Notes: generated by a model from the sequence alone, not told the origin. A stretch of DNA of 64,000 bases from Neurospora tetraspora (GCF_033439725.1 NW_026944389.1:1302001-1366000), one strand, 5' to 3'. Counted from the stretch's first letter, positions 11,030 through 22,250 are shown. Numbers and translations are program-made.

Positions 11030-11659
11030 CTTGGGTCGCGGCCGACATAGGTCCAATCCATAGCGCATGTCATGTCAGCACCGAGGAAGCGACGCTGATG
11101 GACTAACTCAAGAATATCATCTGTGCAAGCGGCAACATCGTTAAGGAAAATAACAGTCATGTTTGCTTCGGCGGGATAGAGCTTCGAGTCCTTAGGGTCG
11201 AGCATGGGTTGCAGCGCCAGATTGCGGAGTTCGGCGAGCTTCTCAATGCGGGCTCCTTGCTTCCGGTTGATGTCGTTCGATTTGAAGTAGTATGCTGTGG
11301 TCAGGGCATCAAGCTCCGGACGCAATGCCTCCAGGACCTCAGCTGTGCCGTCATGGGAGTTACTCTCTTATGATGGAGAGTGCACAGCTTTGTGGACCGA
11401 AGAACCGGATGGCTTCTACGATGCTTCCAATGAAGCGGGGCAGCAGATGAAGGCATTCGCGGAGGTCGAGGGCAAAGAGGTATTGGATCCCCGATGAATC
11501 AGCATCGCCATCACCGTCTTGGACCGCAAGATATTCGTATTGCAAAGGATTGAAGGCGGGATATTCGAATCGTGGAAGGTTCTTTTCAGGGTTCATGATT
11601 GTGACGACGCAGGCAGTGCGGTTTGCGGCCGAGAGAACGGTCGGATTCGGGACTGGCAC
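11030..11659 (-). pseudogene. CMT1-like alpha-1,3-mannosyltransferase (GT69) fragment, frameshifted and truncated
   Basis: The reading order is LPRFIGSIVEAIRFFG, LSII, ESNSHDGTAEVLEAL, then DINRKQGARIEKLAELRN, then TVIFLNDVAACTDDILEL and GADMTCAMDWTYVG. These match the cryptococcal mannosyltransferase 1 (GT69) family, Golgi-type enzymes that add alpha-1,3-mannose. At about 11364 one extra A breaks the frame: removing it turns the stop after IIRE into IIESNSHDGT. After MDWTYVGRDP (about 11030) homology stops, so the catalytic C-terminal third is missing. The family also normally has an N-terminal membrane anchor, which I cannot place. It lies 440 bases from a broken GT2 gene on the other strand. 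Confidence 0.65.
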
Positions 11660-12103
11660 AGAAGGACATCAGATAAAGATAACATCAAGGCAACTGAAGG
11701 ACTCACCATTGTTGGCGGGCTTGGTTGTGGTCACTCTGGTGGCGGTGATGGTCGCAATCGTGGTTCAAGTAAAAGATATCTCGGTGGGAGAGACGGAGCC
11801 CCTCCTCAACTACATTAACAATCGAACCCTCAGAAACTTCCGAGCCTGCTTGGAATACAGCGTTTTATTCCGGGCTAACATTGTGTGAATTAGGGCACGA
11901 AACGAACGTCAACAACTGCACATTATCGCACCACGGTCTAGCGGGCTTTCGTTATTTATTCATTGCCAACCTTTATTGCTCGGTCCGTCCGCACAGCACC
12001 TTCACCTCACCTCGATCATCCTTTTGTCTAGGAAAACCCGAAAAAATCATCATTCCCTACTAAGCCATAGGAGGGAAGGGAGGGTCGGGCTGCCGTCATC
12101 ATC
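11660..12103. other. Gap between divergent GT69 and GT2 remnants
   Basis: This probably holds the lost 5' end of the GT69 gene and the promoter of the GT2 gene. No separate gene is visible. Confidence 0.4.
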
Positions 12104-14000
12104 ATGGGATTAAAGAGTTATTTCATAGCAAAAAAAGCCCGAGCCGGCTGCCGGGCAGAATGAGAAACCACAACGAGGTCGACCACCTGCCACCGGGGAT
12201 CCGATATTTAATCCACTGACTCCGAATCACGATGTACTCGCTCTACCTCACGCTCACTATAGTGCCAGAGCCCGCTCGGAAGCACGCTCGTTCCTGTCGA
12301 CGACGAGCTCGATAATGCTCGAAGACATCAAGCATGAGATCATGGTCAACTGGCTCTATCAGCAGCAGTGCTCCTACCTCTGGGTAGCAAGCGGCAGCGG
12401 CGATATTGAGGGCGTGATGCTTCGAAAGTCAAGAGGTCGATATATGACCTGCCTGCCGACACTTGGGAATTCTCCCTTGGCTGCTGCCTGTGCTGTGCTC
12501 AACGTCCAGGTGAGAATGATTACCCAGAATATGTTCAGGTGTTATGTGCTGACAAGGGGCTTGGAATAATGTGCCATGTCGGTCAACTCACGAGTCATCA
12601 AAACGTTCCTACAGTGGTCTCCGGAGGCTATCGAGGTTCCTCTTAACGACGGCTTGCGCATCCAAATCCTTCCCACCGTCGACGATCTTCTTCGTGCCCG
12701 AAAACATCAGTTTGCGGCTTTTGTTGCCTCAGAAGGCTTGCTCGTCGTTTAGGATGACGATCCCCTCCATCTGATTCCCAGAGCCAAGCATATCGAGTCA
12801 GCGCTCATGCAGCTCGTATGGAAGGACGGCAATGAGGTTGACGACGAGGAGGAGAGTGCTCCTCCCATGGTGGAATGAATCGTTGAAGTCGATGCGGAGA
12901 GCGGCGAGCCGAAACGAGAAAAGCGACCGGTTCACTTGCTCAACACCTATCTCGTCAGCATCACGCTCTTGATCGTTACAGTATCCCTTAGGTCCGCCTG
13001 GAGGCAGCTCGCTATTGAAGTCATGGTTGATGGTAACTTTGTCCGTCTTGCTCTCGTCGTCCTGGCACCGGTCCAAATCTTCTTCACTCTATTCTTCGCT
13101 CAGGTCATTGTCGGCTGCTTGGCTCAGATATTTGGACCTATTCAACAGCTCTCGGTCAACTCAAAGTTTTACTCGGCCAAACTGCCGCCGAGGCTGCAGA
13201 CCCCTACCCTGCCTCACGTTACGGTGCAGTGTCCTGTCTACAAAGAAGGCCTCGCCGGTGTCATTGCTCCCACAGTCAAGTCGATCAAGCACGCCATCTC
13301 CACGTACGAGCTCCAGGGTGGTGCGGCAAACATGTTTATCAATGACGATGGTCTTCAACTGATCTCCGAGGAAGACCGCCAGGAACGAATTGAGTTCTAT
13401 GCAGACCACAGCATCGGTTGGGTTGCCCGCCCTAGGCACGGCGAAAACGGCTTCCAGCGCCGTGGCAAGTTCAAGAAGGCACCCAACATGAACTTTGCCC
13501 TCATGATCTCGTGCAAGGTGGAAGAAAAGCTTAGCCAAATCCAGAGATCCCCGGAATGGTCCCAGCATGACGAAGCTCAAGCCTATGAGCGCGCCCTCCA
13601 AGAGGTTCTCGAGGAAGATGGCCGTGCCTGGACTGACGGCAATATTCGGATGGGCGACTACATTCTCTTAATTGACTCGGATACCCGTGTACCGGCCGAC
13701 TGCTTGCTTGATACTGTCTCGGAGATGGAGCAGTCCCTCGACGTTGGTATCATGCAGTTCTCATCAGGTGTTATGCAGGTTGTCCACACGTATTTCGAGA
13801 ACGGTATCACCTTCTTCACCAATCTGATTTACAGCGCTATTCGGTATACCGTCTCCAACGGCGATGTTGCTCCCTTCGTTGGTTACAACGCCATTCTTCG
13901 TTGGTCTGCCATCCAGCAAGTCTCGTACGAGGATGAAGATGGCTACGAGAAGTTCTGGTCCGAGAGTCACGTGTCGGAGGATTTCGACATGGCTCTACGA
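12104..14000 (+). pseudogene. GT2-type (chitin/hyaluronan synthase-like) glycosyltransferase, multiply broken
   Basis: Fungal family-2 polysaccharide synthase of unknown product; relatives are plasma-membrane proteins. It starts at ATG 12104 (MGLKSYF). A7 at 12128-12134 shifts the frame, and six A restores it into RGRPPATGDPIFNPLTPNHD. The next block SIMLEDIKHEIMVNWLYQQQ is typical of the family. A donor at 12510 (GTGAGA) has no acceptor: the expected AG at 12568-12569 is AA. Then come SVNSRVIKTFLQWSP, an in-frame TAG at 12750, a TGA at 12876, a transmembrane segment (NTYLVSITLLIVTVSL), the donor-binding region PCYKEGL-like VQCPVYKEG, and the catalytic IDSDTRVP and SEDFDMALR. Homology ends at about 13998, losing the C-terminal membrane domain. 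The stops and the dead acceptor fit G-to-A or C-to-T changes. Confidence 0.75.
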
Positions 14001-14230
14001 GGCCTCTGGTTGGTCGAATTAGTCACGACTTTCCATTGTTGAGGTATTTAGACCTGGGATTGGCAACCCATTCCTCTTCTCTCCCTCAAGCCACCAATCA
14101 AGCATTTTCCCCATCATCGGAATCACTTCGTTTCACCGCCTGAAAAAGCACACACACAAATTACGCACACACAGATACCCAGATACCGCCACTCCGTAGC
14201 CTTGTCCGAAACTCGTTTAAGATCCGCACC

Positions 14231-15158
14231 ATGACAGGACTACAAGACCGGAATCGAGAGTTTCTGCCTCACATAGAAGATACCAGAAAGGTAAGGCTGG
14301 GGTTCCTGCTAGGTATTACACATCTAGACTCACACGTGAAATAGACTAGACGAGCAGCACATTTTCACCACAAAGACGCTTGGATTTCTCATCCACCCAA
14401 ACATCCGGATCACCTAGCCCACTGCCAAGATCGCAGACATAGGTACCGGTTCTGAGGCTTGGCTTCTCGACGTCGCCAAAAGCCTGCCGTCAACATGCCA
14501 ATTCACCGGTTTTGACCTGAGGTCATCCGCTTTTCCTCCACGAGATACCTGGCCGTCAAACGTGTCATTCAACATCCACGACATGTACCTCCCCTTTCCA
14601 GCCTCAGAAAGAGGGACCTATGATGTGGTTGCCGTCCGGTTCATTAGCAGCGTCGCCGGGCGTGAGGAATGGGCTCGTTCCATTGCGAACTTGATAACGT
14701 TGTTGAAACCGGGCGGCTGGCTGCAGTGGATCGATTCCTGCAATTTTGCACTCTACAACTCTATGCCTGGCACGTCCCGTGCCGCGTGCCAGGAGATCTA
14801 TGACGGCCTGGACCTCTTTCGCGACAAAGCTGACCCGGTAATTGGCCTCATGATGCAAGAGACGAAGAATCCGAGAAGGGAAGACGTATTTCGAGGACTT
14901 GGCTTGGTGGATGTCCACGAAGACGTCTTTTCGTCGGACAGATTGCAAGACCTGGAGGCGAACGCAAGGGATAAGGGGACCCGAAATATTATCGCTTGCT
15001 TTCTGGGATGTTTGGAGGGCTTGGTGACGGTTGATGGCAGTGGATGGACGGCTGAGAGAATTGAGAGGCTGAAGGAGGAGGCGATGAGGGAGATTGATAG
15101 CGGGGTTTACCATACACTCAATCAGGTGTGTATTATCGGGAGAAAATGTGAGGCTTAG
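14231..15158 (+). pseudogene. SAM-dependent methyltransferase-like gene, nonsense codon and doubtful splice
   Basis: Exon 1 (14231-14290, MTGLQDRNREFLPH) ends at a clear donor GTAAGG. The next block reads RLDEQHIFTTKTLGFLIHP, but the available acceptor at about 14344 leaves the wrong phase. An in-frame TAG at 14415-14417 precedes AKIADIGTGSEAWLLDVA, the SAM motif. The remainder is open to 15158: GFDLRSSAFPP, VVAVRFISSV, LLKPGGWLQWIDSCN and the C-terminal QVCIIGRKCEA. This matches class I fungal methyltransferases whose first helix reads QHxxFTKxxGFL. It is distinct from the LaeA-like gene at 0.1-1.7 kb. The substrate is unknown. A read-through of the TAG would give a near full-length protein. 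Confidence 0.7.
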
Positions 15159-15274
15159 TACTGTTTCACAGGAGGATTTTGGGTTGATGTACAAGTTCTG
15201 GGCCAAATCACCTACTTGCTCAGCATGATCTTGCCAGAGGCCTGCCATCCTCCGCACAGCTCCTCTTCCAGTAC

Positions 15275-15808
15275 TCACAACAACCACGCCATGAGCCCAA
15301 CGATACTTTCAATAACAATTGCACTCGTTGCAATTGTCGTCAAAGCACCAATCGCGCCGTTTCCTGTTTCTTTCCTGGTTTCCCTGGTGCCAGGTCCCAA
15401 AGGATTCACAACTGCACGTCCCGATCTCGAACTTCGAGGGAGCCGGGATGCCTGAGCAGCGCCTGATTCGGCACCCCGACCATCCGCAGCTTTACCGGTG
15501 CCAAAGCCAGCAGCACCGAGGACGGGACCGATGAGCAACTTGGGAAGTGGTATACCAAAGCCTTCGGCCACCAAAGTCAAGCCGACAGGGACTAGCCCTC
15601 GTATCACCTTTCGTTCGGCTGGGGATGCCTAAACCGCAGGGTATCAGTCTCTCTGTCGGGGACGAAGTATCGACGAGAAATCGGGGGTCACTCAAACCTG
15701 TTCATAGTGCCATTCCGCGTTCTTTGCAACCTCTGCAGCGTTGTGAGCTAATCCGGTGGCAGTAGGAACAAAGTGGTGAGTACCCCAGTGGGCGACGTGT
15801 CCGGAGAT
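15275..15808 (-). CDS. ISG12/IFI6-like (Ifi-6-16) small membrane protein, copy 1, partial model
   Basis: Exon 15698..15808 reads ISGHVAHWGTHHFVPTATG and ends AEWHYEQ. It joins in phase to 15275..15628 (ASPAERKVIRGLVPVGLTLV, then LIGPVLGAAGFGTGKAADG). The Gly/Ala-rich hydrophobic block LxGAxGFGxxG is characteristic of the interferon-inducible Ifi-6-16 family, small hydrophobic proteins linked in animals to mitochondria and apoptosis; the fungal role is unknown. The first exon is unresolved: an ATG at 15851 is in another phase. The intron at 15629-15697 has an atypical GTTTGA donor. After GKAADG the second half does not follow the family well, so the copy may be damaged. Confidence 0.45.
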
Positions 15809-15944
15809 CTGAGAGCTGTCAATGAACGATGCTGAATAGGATGAGACATGGTGTCTCGATGTTGATTCCGGTTATTCAGTCCCCCTGAAGGAGCCAAATA
15901 GGGCGGAAGCAATCGCCATTATTGCCGTTCCAAAGCCCAAATGC

Positions 15945-16194
15945 CTATCCCAACATCCTTCCTAGGGTTGTGGGAAGGCCAGCACTTGTGACTCCCAGAT
16001 TTTGGAGGATGCCAACCCACCGACCGCCGGGAACAATTCCAATCGAGGAGAGAATCCAGGCCGCAATAGATACTGTGTTTGGCGGCGTAACAATGTTAGT
16101 AGACACTCTATGTTCATGACTTCATAAATGGGTAGCACTCACCAGCCTTGACGCCAGCGGCAACCCATTTCAGGATGGATTGAACCCAGTACAT
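15945..16194 (-). CDS. Small membrane protein (59 aa), possibly ISG12-like copy 2
   Basis: ATG at 16194 opens MYWVQSILKWVAAGVKA, spliced at GTGAGT (16142) to an acceptor at 16073 and continuing VSIAAWILSSIGIVP, then NLGVTSAGLP. The stop is TAG at 15945-15947. The block LGVTSAG resembles the start of the Ifi-6-16 core (GFTSAGI), but the Ala/Gly-rich second half is absent in this frame. Just past the stop, another frame reads GFGTAIMAIASALFG, suggesting a frameshifted continuation. The intron has good splice sites and a CTAAC branch. It lies in a run with two related minus-strand genes. Confidence 0.4.
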
Positions 16195-16829
16195 TTCGGA
16201 GTATCTTCAAGATTTGCTTGACGGGAAAGGTTAACATCGGCTTTGATGTATTTGCACTATCAAAACTTCACGTTAAGTCGTACGAACTTTCGTGGTTTTG
16301 GTCACCAGTGAGGAAATTAACTGAGGAGTATGTTAGAGGCGGTAGCGTAGAGAAGAGGTCGAAGGAAAAGTTGGCGAAGAAGTGAGAAAGTGTCTTCACG
16401 TTGAGCTGATATAACGCCAAAAGCCTTCTGTAGGCGTCATTCCGTCATGATGGTAGATACGCAAACGACGAAAGCCGGCGATGCAATGACCAACGTCATG
16501 TCCCCGTCCGGAGGCCGGAGCTGGATGCAGGATCCCGAGTGAAGCGAGAGCCTTTCCATGGGAACTGACTCATGAAGTGACGAAACAAATAGCGGAATGG
16601 AAACACCGAGAGTTCCATATGTATAGCCAACAGCACAGCTGCTCCATAACCCGACTTCCCGCGAGGGATACGCATAGCCAGAGTGATAACGAGCAAGTTC
16701 TGACAAGGCGTCCACCAAAGAAGGATAAAGATAAATATTGTCATGTCTTTTGTGAATCCGAGTAACGCAACATATTTCCGCCCCAGACTGTTAGCATGAT
16801 CGGCACTCGTCTGATGATGCCTTTTCTCC
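16195..16829. other. Gap within the ISG12-like cluster
   Basis: Overlapping minus-strand frames of about 80-90 codons (16437-16744) carry one hydrophobic N-terminal stretch but no family motif or splice evidence. I cannot support a gene. Confidence 0.35.
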
Positions 16830-17219
16830 TCACTTCTTGTCCTTTCCGCAACCCGAGATCAAGCACTCAGCACTGGAGATTCCAGTAATGAGCAATCCGG
16901 CTCCTTGGACAGCTCCGTTGACAATTGCGGCACCGTATCCGCCCATCGCAGCACTCTGAGCAATAGAAAAGGCACTTCCAGCAACAGCATTGCCAAGGGC
17001 GGCCTGAGCTGCGGCTGCGGCAGTTCCTGGTTTATATCAGCACTTGATCACCGACCAGAACAGCATAAATGCGCTTCATGTGTAGGTGGCACTGACCAGC
17101 AACGGGCCCAGCGGCACCAAATCCCAGTGCGGCAAGAATGGGTGCGGTAACTATCGCGGGTGCAGCGACAGCGGCTAGCCCAGCAATGACAGGAATCAAA
17201 GGAATCTTGGGGGCATGGT
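16830..17219 (-). CDS. ISG12/IFI6-like (Ifi-6-16) small membrane protein, copy 3
   Basis: The two clear exons are 17097..17219 and 16830..17026, joined across a 70-bp intron (donor GTCAGT, acceptor CCAG). The protein reads IPVIAGLAAVAAPAIVTAPI, then ALGFGAAGPVAGTAAAAAQA, then ALGNAVAGSAFSIAQSAAMG, then GGYGAAIVNGAVQGAG, and ends KDKK with stop TGA at 16830-16832. Order and spacing match the Ifi-6-16 domain: hydrophobic helix, GFGxxGxxAGTxAA, SAxGGYGAA. It predicts about three short membrane helices and a Cys-containing tail (ECLISGCG). The start codon is unresolved: an in-frame TGA lies upstream at about 17256, so a first exon or a broken 5' end is implied. It is the best-preserved member of the cluster. 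Confidence 0.6.
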
Positions 17220-18513
17220 CAGCTCTGGCACAAGCAGGAATGGGAGTAGAGAGTTCTCAGTGTACCATCTTGAAAAGGGTTGTGCAGTGTTCAGTGCGAT
17301 AAGCTCTTCGTGTTTCAAAAATGCAGGATGAACCGGTGACTTTGAGATGAGTGTTGGTGTTCGTCTCAACGCCTGGAATCTCGAGCCCTGCGTGGAATTT
17401 TATAGAGAGCCAGTTTCTGTAACACCACTCGGCGTCTTCCTATACAGATGTACGATGCAGCTAGAAGCTTTAAGCAAAACCTTTCTGTGGCAAGGCATTC
17501 AACTGATGATGGCCTTCACAGGACAAGATCGGTTACTAGGACGTCAAAGACCTCTTGTCTTTCGTGGACAAAATCGATGACTTCACAAACGGAAACATGA
17601 GAGGCCTGCCGAAACATAGGGAAAGATGACTGCTTTCGTTGTTTGTAGGCAAACGCTGTAAACATGTTCAGGCCTGGGTAGAAGTCGTTGATGTGTCGGC
17701 CGCGTGATGACAAGAATTCTCGGTGTTTCGATTGGTAATGTTGGTACCTGCAGCGTAAACGCAAGATTCAACCGTCCTCTGCCTGCTCCTGTTCCCGGAA
17801 GTACGTAAATGACTCTCGGGTATAGCCATTCATAGGAGGTCGGCCGGGAGGCAAGCAACATCGGCACGGCCGGGAATGTGATTGGCACAGGTCTCGGATG
17901 TCGTTGATGACTTGGATCAATGCCGCATCACAAACAGCCGGGCAGAGGGTACAAACACTCAACTCCGGACTCCGTGGTCCACTCGGTTGACGGAGTGAGG
18001 CGTGCTCGGTGTCTCGTGTGATGCAGGGATGTTGACGCCTCGCTTGGGAAATGCCAAGAAACTCATCGACATCTGATCGAGGGCATTCCGGGGTGAGTTG
18101 ACAAGGCACGCGGAGTAGGCGACACCGAGAGGCAGTCCGGAGCTCAGTCCCAGGGATGGCATTGCCCAAGCTGTCGGGAGCCATTGCACGCCATTCGACG
18201 CCTTACGCCTTGTTGACTCTCGCCTGGGTAACCCCGCCTGACCACCCAAGGACCTCTTTCCTGGTTCAGCGCAAACAAAGAGCAGCTGACTCGGTCCGGA
18301 AGTTGTGGAATGGTGGGTGAAGTAACGAACAGCGGCGCATTCTTTCTCGGGTAGGGACCAGAGAACAATTATAAGTCTTGTGAGACGCTCTTCAACTTTG
18401 AGACTCGCCATCCAATCTTCCCTCACCCAAAGTCACCATATTCCAGAATCCATTCTCATATATCGATCTTATAACGCAGCACTATCGACCTAGTCCACCA
18501 TATTAGATAAACC
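17220..18513. other. Gap, no recognisable gene
   Basis: A 155-codon minus-strand frame (17959-18426, MASLKVEERLTRLIIVLW within it) is the largest. It has no family motif and is rich in dipeptides typical of a chance frame. A first exon of the ISG12-like gene may lie near 17230-17340. Confidence 0.35.
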
Positions 18514-18663
18514 ATGAATCTGGACAGCTACTCATGACTCATCCCCTCGGACCAAGACGAGGACGTCAAGGCAGAGAACAAGGCTGGCGCGATGCTCGTG
18601 GCGCTCTTGATGCTCGTTGGGGTCCTCACGCTGGGCGCAATGATGTGGCACTGGAACAGCTAG
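18514..18663 (+). pseudogene. Tiny single-pass membrane ORF (49 codons) with one in-frame TGA
   Basis: ATG 18514 gives MNLDSYS, a TGA at 18535-18537, then LIPSDQDEDVKAENKAG and the hydrophobic helix MLVALLMLVGVLTLGAMMW, ending HWNS and TAG at 18661-18663. The acidic-then-membrane layout and the good context (ACCATGA) suggest a small tail-anchored or single-pass protein. A C-to-T change in CGA would make the TGA. I do not recognise a family. It could be chance, given its length. Confidence 0.35.
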
Positions 18664-21600
18664 AGAGTTGAATCGCTGAAGCGTTTCTGTAGGTGCTCAG
18701 ACTACAACCCCGTCTTATTTAAAGGTATCAGTTGTCCTAATGAGAGGAAGATCCAGATTCGAAGACCAGCGACAACGGACGGGGCTGAATAGCCAACCGG
18801 AGATAATGTCGAATGAGAGCTCGCTGGTCATGAGCTGAGGGACGGCTGGAGGACGACTTGATTATATCTTGGATTACGGGCGGGCGGGCAAATTGATAAC
18901 CAGGTCTGAGGAACTGGATGGAAGTGGAGGGAGGAGGACATTGTCGATTTCTGGATGATGGCGTTTTGGAGTTTCGAGGTTGAACATTCCTTAGGTGTAG
19001 GACCCGGAAACTCCAAACGGTCCTCCTACGGTCGATTGACGGTCGCACTATTTTAGACGTCTTATTCTCTAAACTAAAGATTTCCCGTTTCCTTTTCGGT
19101 AACAGTTTATATATATAGATGGTCGCTCTAAGGATAGACCGTCAATTATATGTTTATTAAAAGTAAGTAGTCGAAGAGCAGTTAGAAAAGTTAAACGTTT
19201 GGGAAAAAAGACAGTTTATGCGCTGAAACGTCCCTTAGCTAAGTATATTTAAACTTAGTAATCCCACTTCAAATCAGTTACGTACAAGCCATAATACGTA
19301 TTACTAATTCTATCTAGCTAGCTCCGCACCTACACCTAGCGTACGTACGTACCCCAGGTATTGCCTAGTACGCCCCCATACAGCGTACTTAGTATTCTAA
19401 TTTTTAATATACATATTTTTATATATACTACTAATTAATAATACGTGGATAGAAGGGAGTATATTCAATTGAAAATAGTAATAAGTATATGAATATGATT
19501 AGAATCATCCTTAAACTATACGTAAATTAATTTATAATATATTACTACCAAATAGGGCCTATCTAAGAATGAAAGAGCAATTATTTATATCGTCTTTAGT
19601 AAATAGTATTAAATACTCTATTTTGAAACTAAAAGAAAAAAGACTGATATGGACTGCTTTCGCCTCAAAGAACAACCCTGCAATTGATGTAAAAGCAATG
19701 ATATTATTCCTGTGTAAAGCGTGATATCCAAGGAAGGATCAAGAAGAGTGGGAGCCGCGCGCAGATGGATTGAGGTAATCCGTCTAGGCGGACCCATTTC
19801 CTTATCTTATCCTTATCTTATCGCCAGGACCCACCTGTCTTTGATGCAATACTATATATATATATATAAATGATCCGTATCAAAGACTAATAACGACTTA
19901 CTTATTAGATAAAGCATCCTTATTACGCAATAAAGTGATACGTAACCATGATGATAATAGGATTGATAATGATTGTTAGTACTGCTAGGAGCCTCTACCT
20001 AGAACCTTATATAGCGATTATAAGTAATTGTGTAAGATATGGTAGATAGATGATTGATTGATAGTTAGAGTTAACGCCAAAGGCGATAGTAAAGTAGAGC
20101 TGTCTTATATTATAATAATAGGAGCCTAATTTAATAAAAGTAGGCCTAACTATATTATAACTAATTCTAGTAAAGTAAGTCAACTATGATCTATAACAAA
20201 CTATAGTATCTCCCCCTTTCCTAGAGAAAAAATTAGTTATTTATCTATTAAAGACTATATATAAGTAAAATAGGTTTACGTTAAGAAAGTAGAGTAATAT
20301 ATATATAAATTTTATATCCTCTATTAAAAATATTTATTATCATATGGTTGGTAAAAGCATGATCCTACAAGTGATAAGACAACAAGACTAGAAGCCACAA
20401 ATCAAAGTAATATTAAGTGTAAGGAGGAAAAGGAAGCTGTCAAACGAGGGCATCACGGTTCTGGACATATAAGTCAGAACTGCTACTCGTTTCCGCCTTC
20501 CCTTTTCGTACGGTCTCATCGATAAGAACATGAGCCTCATTCCATCTGATGTATTATGGTGCCCTGTACCCAGCACCCCATTGCCCAGTGGCCAGTGCTC
20601 TGGTAACCTGTCCAGCTATGCCATGACACAGTTTTTTATTTTACATTTCTATTAATAAGTCCTCCTCTTTATTTTTATTTATTTTGAAATCTATTTTGTA
20701 AACTAGACGCATTTACTAATAATTAGGTTTGAAGAGATTATTATTAAGAGTAAATTGTAGCGTACGATACTTTATAGAAGTAATTATTTAATTTTTGGGA
20801 TAGTTTAGGAATGACGGTTTTTAATAGTAGAATAAATAGTAATTAATAGAATTAGTTAATAGGAAACTATTATGGAAGGATTGGGATATAATTAATTACA
20901 GACGTAAGGTAAATAGGCGAACGATAGAAGTTATAATTTTATTAATTTTTGTTTGTACTTATTTTTAATTTTTTATACGTTTTGTCACAGGCATTGCCTA
21001 CCTTATTCCTATATATAAGTGCATATGCACATGTGCTGCATTAGTGCAGCCAGCTAAGTACAGCTGTCTGGCTGCAGCACATTCACTAGTCTAGGCACAG
21101 ACTGGCTGTCATATGACATAGTGGCTCTGGGTGGGTCCATGTAGTGGACCCACTGCCCCATACCCTACATAGTTCTCGTGCGCGCACAGGACTCTCTTCC
21201 TGTTCCTCGCACAACAATCAAAGTCTTACCATAGTGCTTGCTCGCGCCCCGTAACACGTTTATCCTTAATTATTTTATTTATTTTGACGTGAGAGATGCC
21301 AGCGGGAATATTAGTAGGAATAAATAATATTTAGCTAATATTGTAAATATTAATAGTATTAAGTAATTAGGCCTAAGTAAAATCTATTATAGTTAGAATA
21401 TTAATAATAGTATTATTGAATTTATCATTAGTATTAGCGATATAAAAGATTACAATATGTATACGCGAAAGTATTTTCTTTTTCTAATTAGCTGTACGAA
21501 TTAATTTAAAAATAGTATAACGAAATAAAATAAGTATATTATTGAAGTTATTTTTAACTTTGTGAATATAATTCGTTTAAGTAAAAGATTAATTAAATTG

Positions 21601-22250
21601 GAAGATTTGAAGAATATTATTAATATTATCATCTCTAGAGAATTTTGCGAAGTAAATACGAGATTTATCGTAGAAGTTTTATTATAGGGTAGTTAATTCG
21701 GGGGTATTTTTATTAAATTTAAATTTTTTGGCCTTATTATTAAAGATTTTAAAGTATTTATTGAAAGAAGGGTAGGCTGGTTTGTTTTTGTTGGTTTGAG
21801 GGCGCTTTAGAATTCTTTTAAATTCTTTTAAAGTAATAATAAGGTTAATAATTTAAAAAAGTATTTAACGAGCCTTATTTTTAATTTAAAATTACGCTAG
21901 ATTTAGCTAGGACCGACGCAAACAGGTCAACCCGAATGCTTATTGCGAGGTAGTCGAATCCATTAATGACTGAAGATTCTAGGGGAGGAAGTAAAACAAG
22001 GAAACACGCAGAAGGCCTACGATTGTATGACTTGTCAAGTGCCAAGGGTAAATAACTTTGGATGGTCCCAACCAATAGAACCAAAACGCAGGTGACCATC
22101 GTATAATGCATTCGAACCGACCAGTCATAGCACCGCCGAGCACCGAGAGGAAGTTTTGCCCAGGAGCGTGGAAGGGCCGGGCGGCGCGTCATTCCGTTGA
22201 GATAGTATCGATTATAGCCGTGGCTAGAATTCCCGGAACAGGCTCTCCAT
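18664..22250. other. AT-rich, RIP-degraded core of the insertion
   Basis: From about 19080 the sequence becomes strongly A+T-rich, with abundant TpA and no long frames, the usual look of RIP in Neurospora. Small GC-richer patches remain near 19320-19390, 19640-19830, 20350-20630 and 20990-21260. It probably buries one or more retroelements, but I could not identify LTRs or coding domains here. Confidence 0.7.
20988..21260. repeat. Unmutated hairpin-rich island inside the AT-rich core
   Basis: About 270 bp with normal GC content and many CpA/TpG steps. Palindromes include GTGCTGC (21033) with GCAGCAC (21074), GCAGCCAG with CTGGCTGC inside it, TGTCATATGACA (21107-21118), and GTGGGTCCA/TGGACCCAC around a 5-base loop (about 21131-21153). 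Clustered inverted repeats suggest a transposon end, a MITE or a structured RNA. Confidence 0.6.

Noticed and set aside
16437-16744. Minus-strand frames of about 80-90 codons with a hydrophobic start
   Set aside because: No family motif, no splice signals and overlap in two frames; could not be tied to the ISG12-like genes.
17959-18426. 155-codon minus-strand frame
   Set aside because: No domain, low-quality composition and overlap with another open frame.
19080-22250. Search for a second LTR pair in the AT-rich core
   Set aside because: I could not find direct repeats with TG...CA ends and target duplications by eye, so no retroelement is claimed there.
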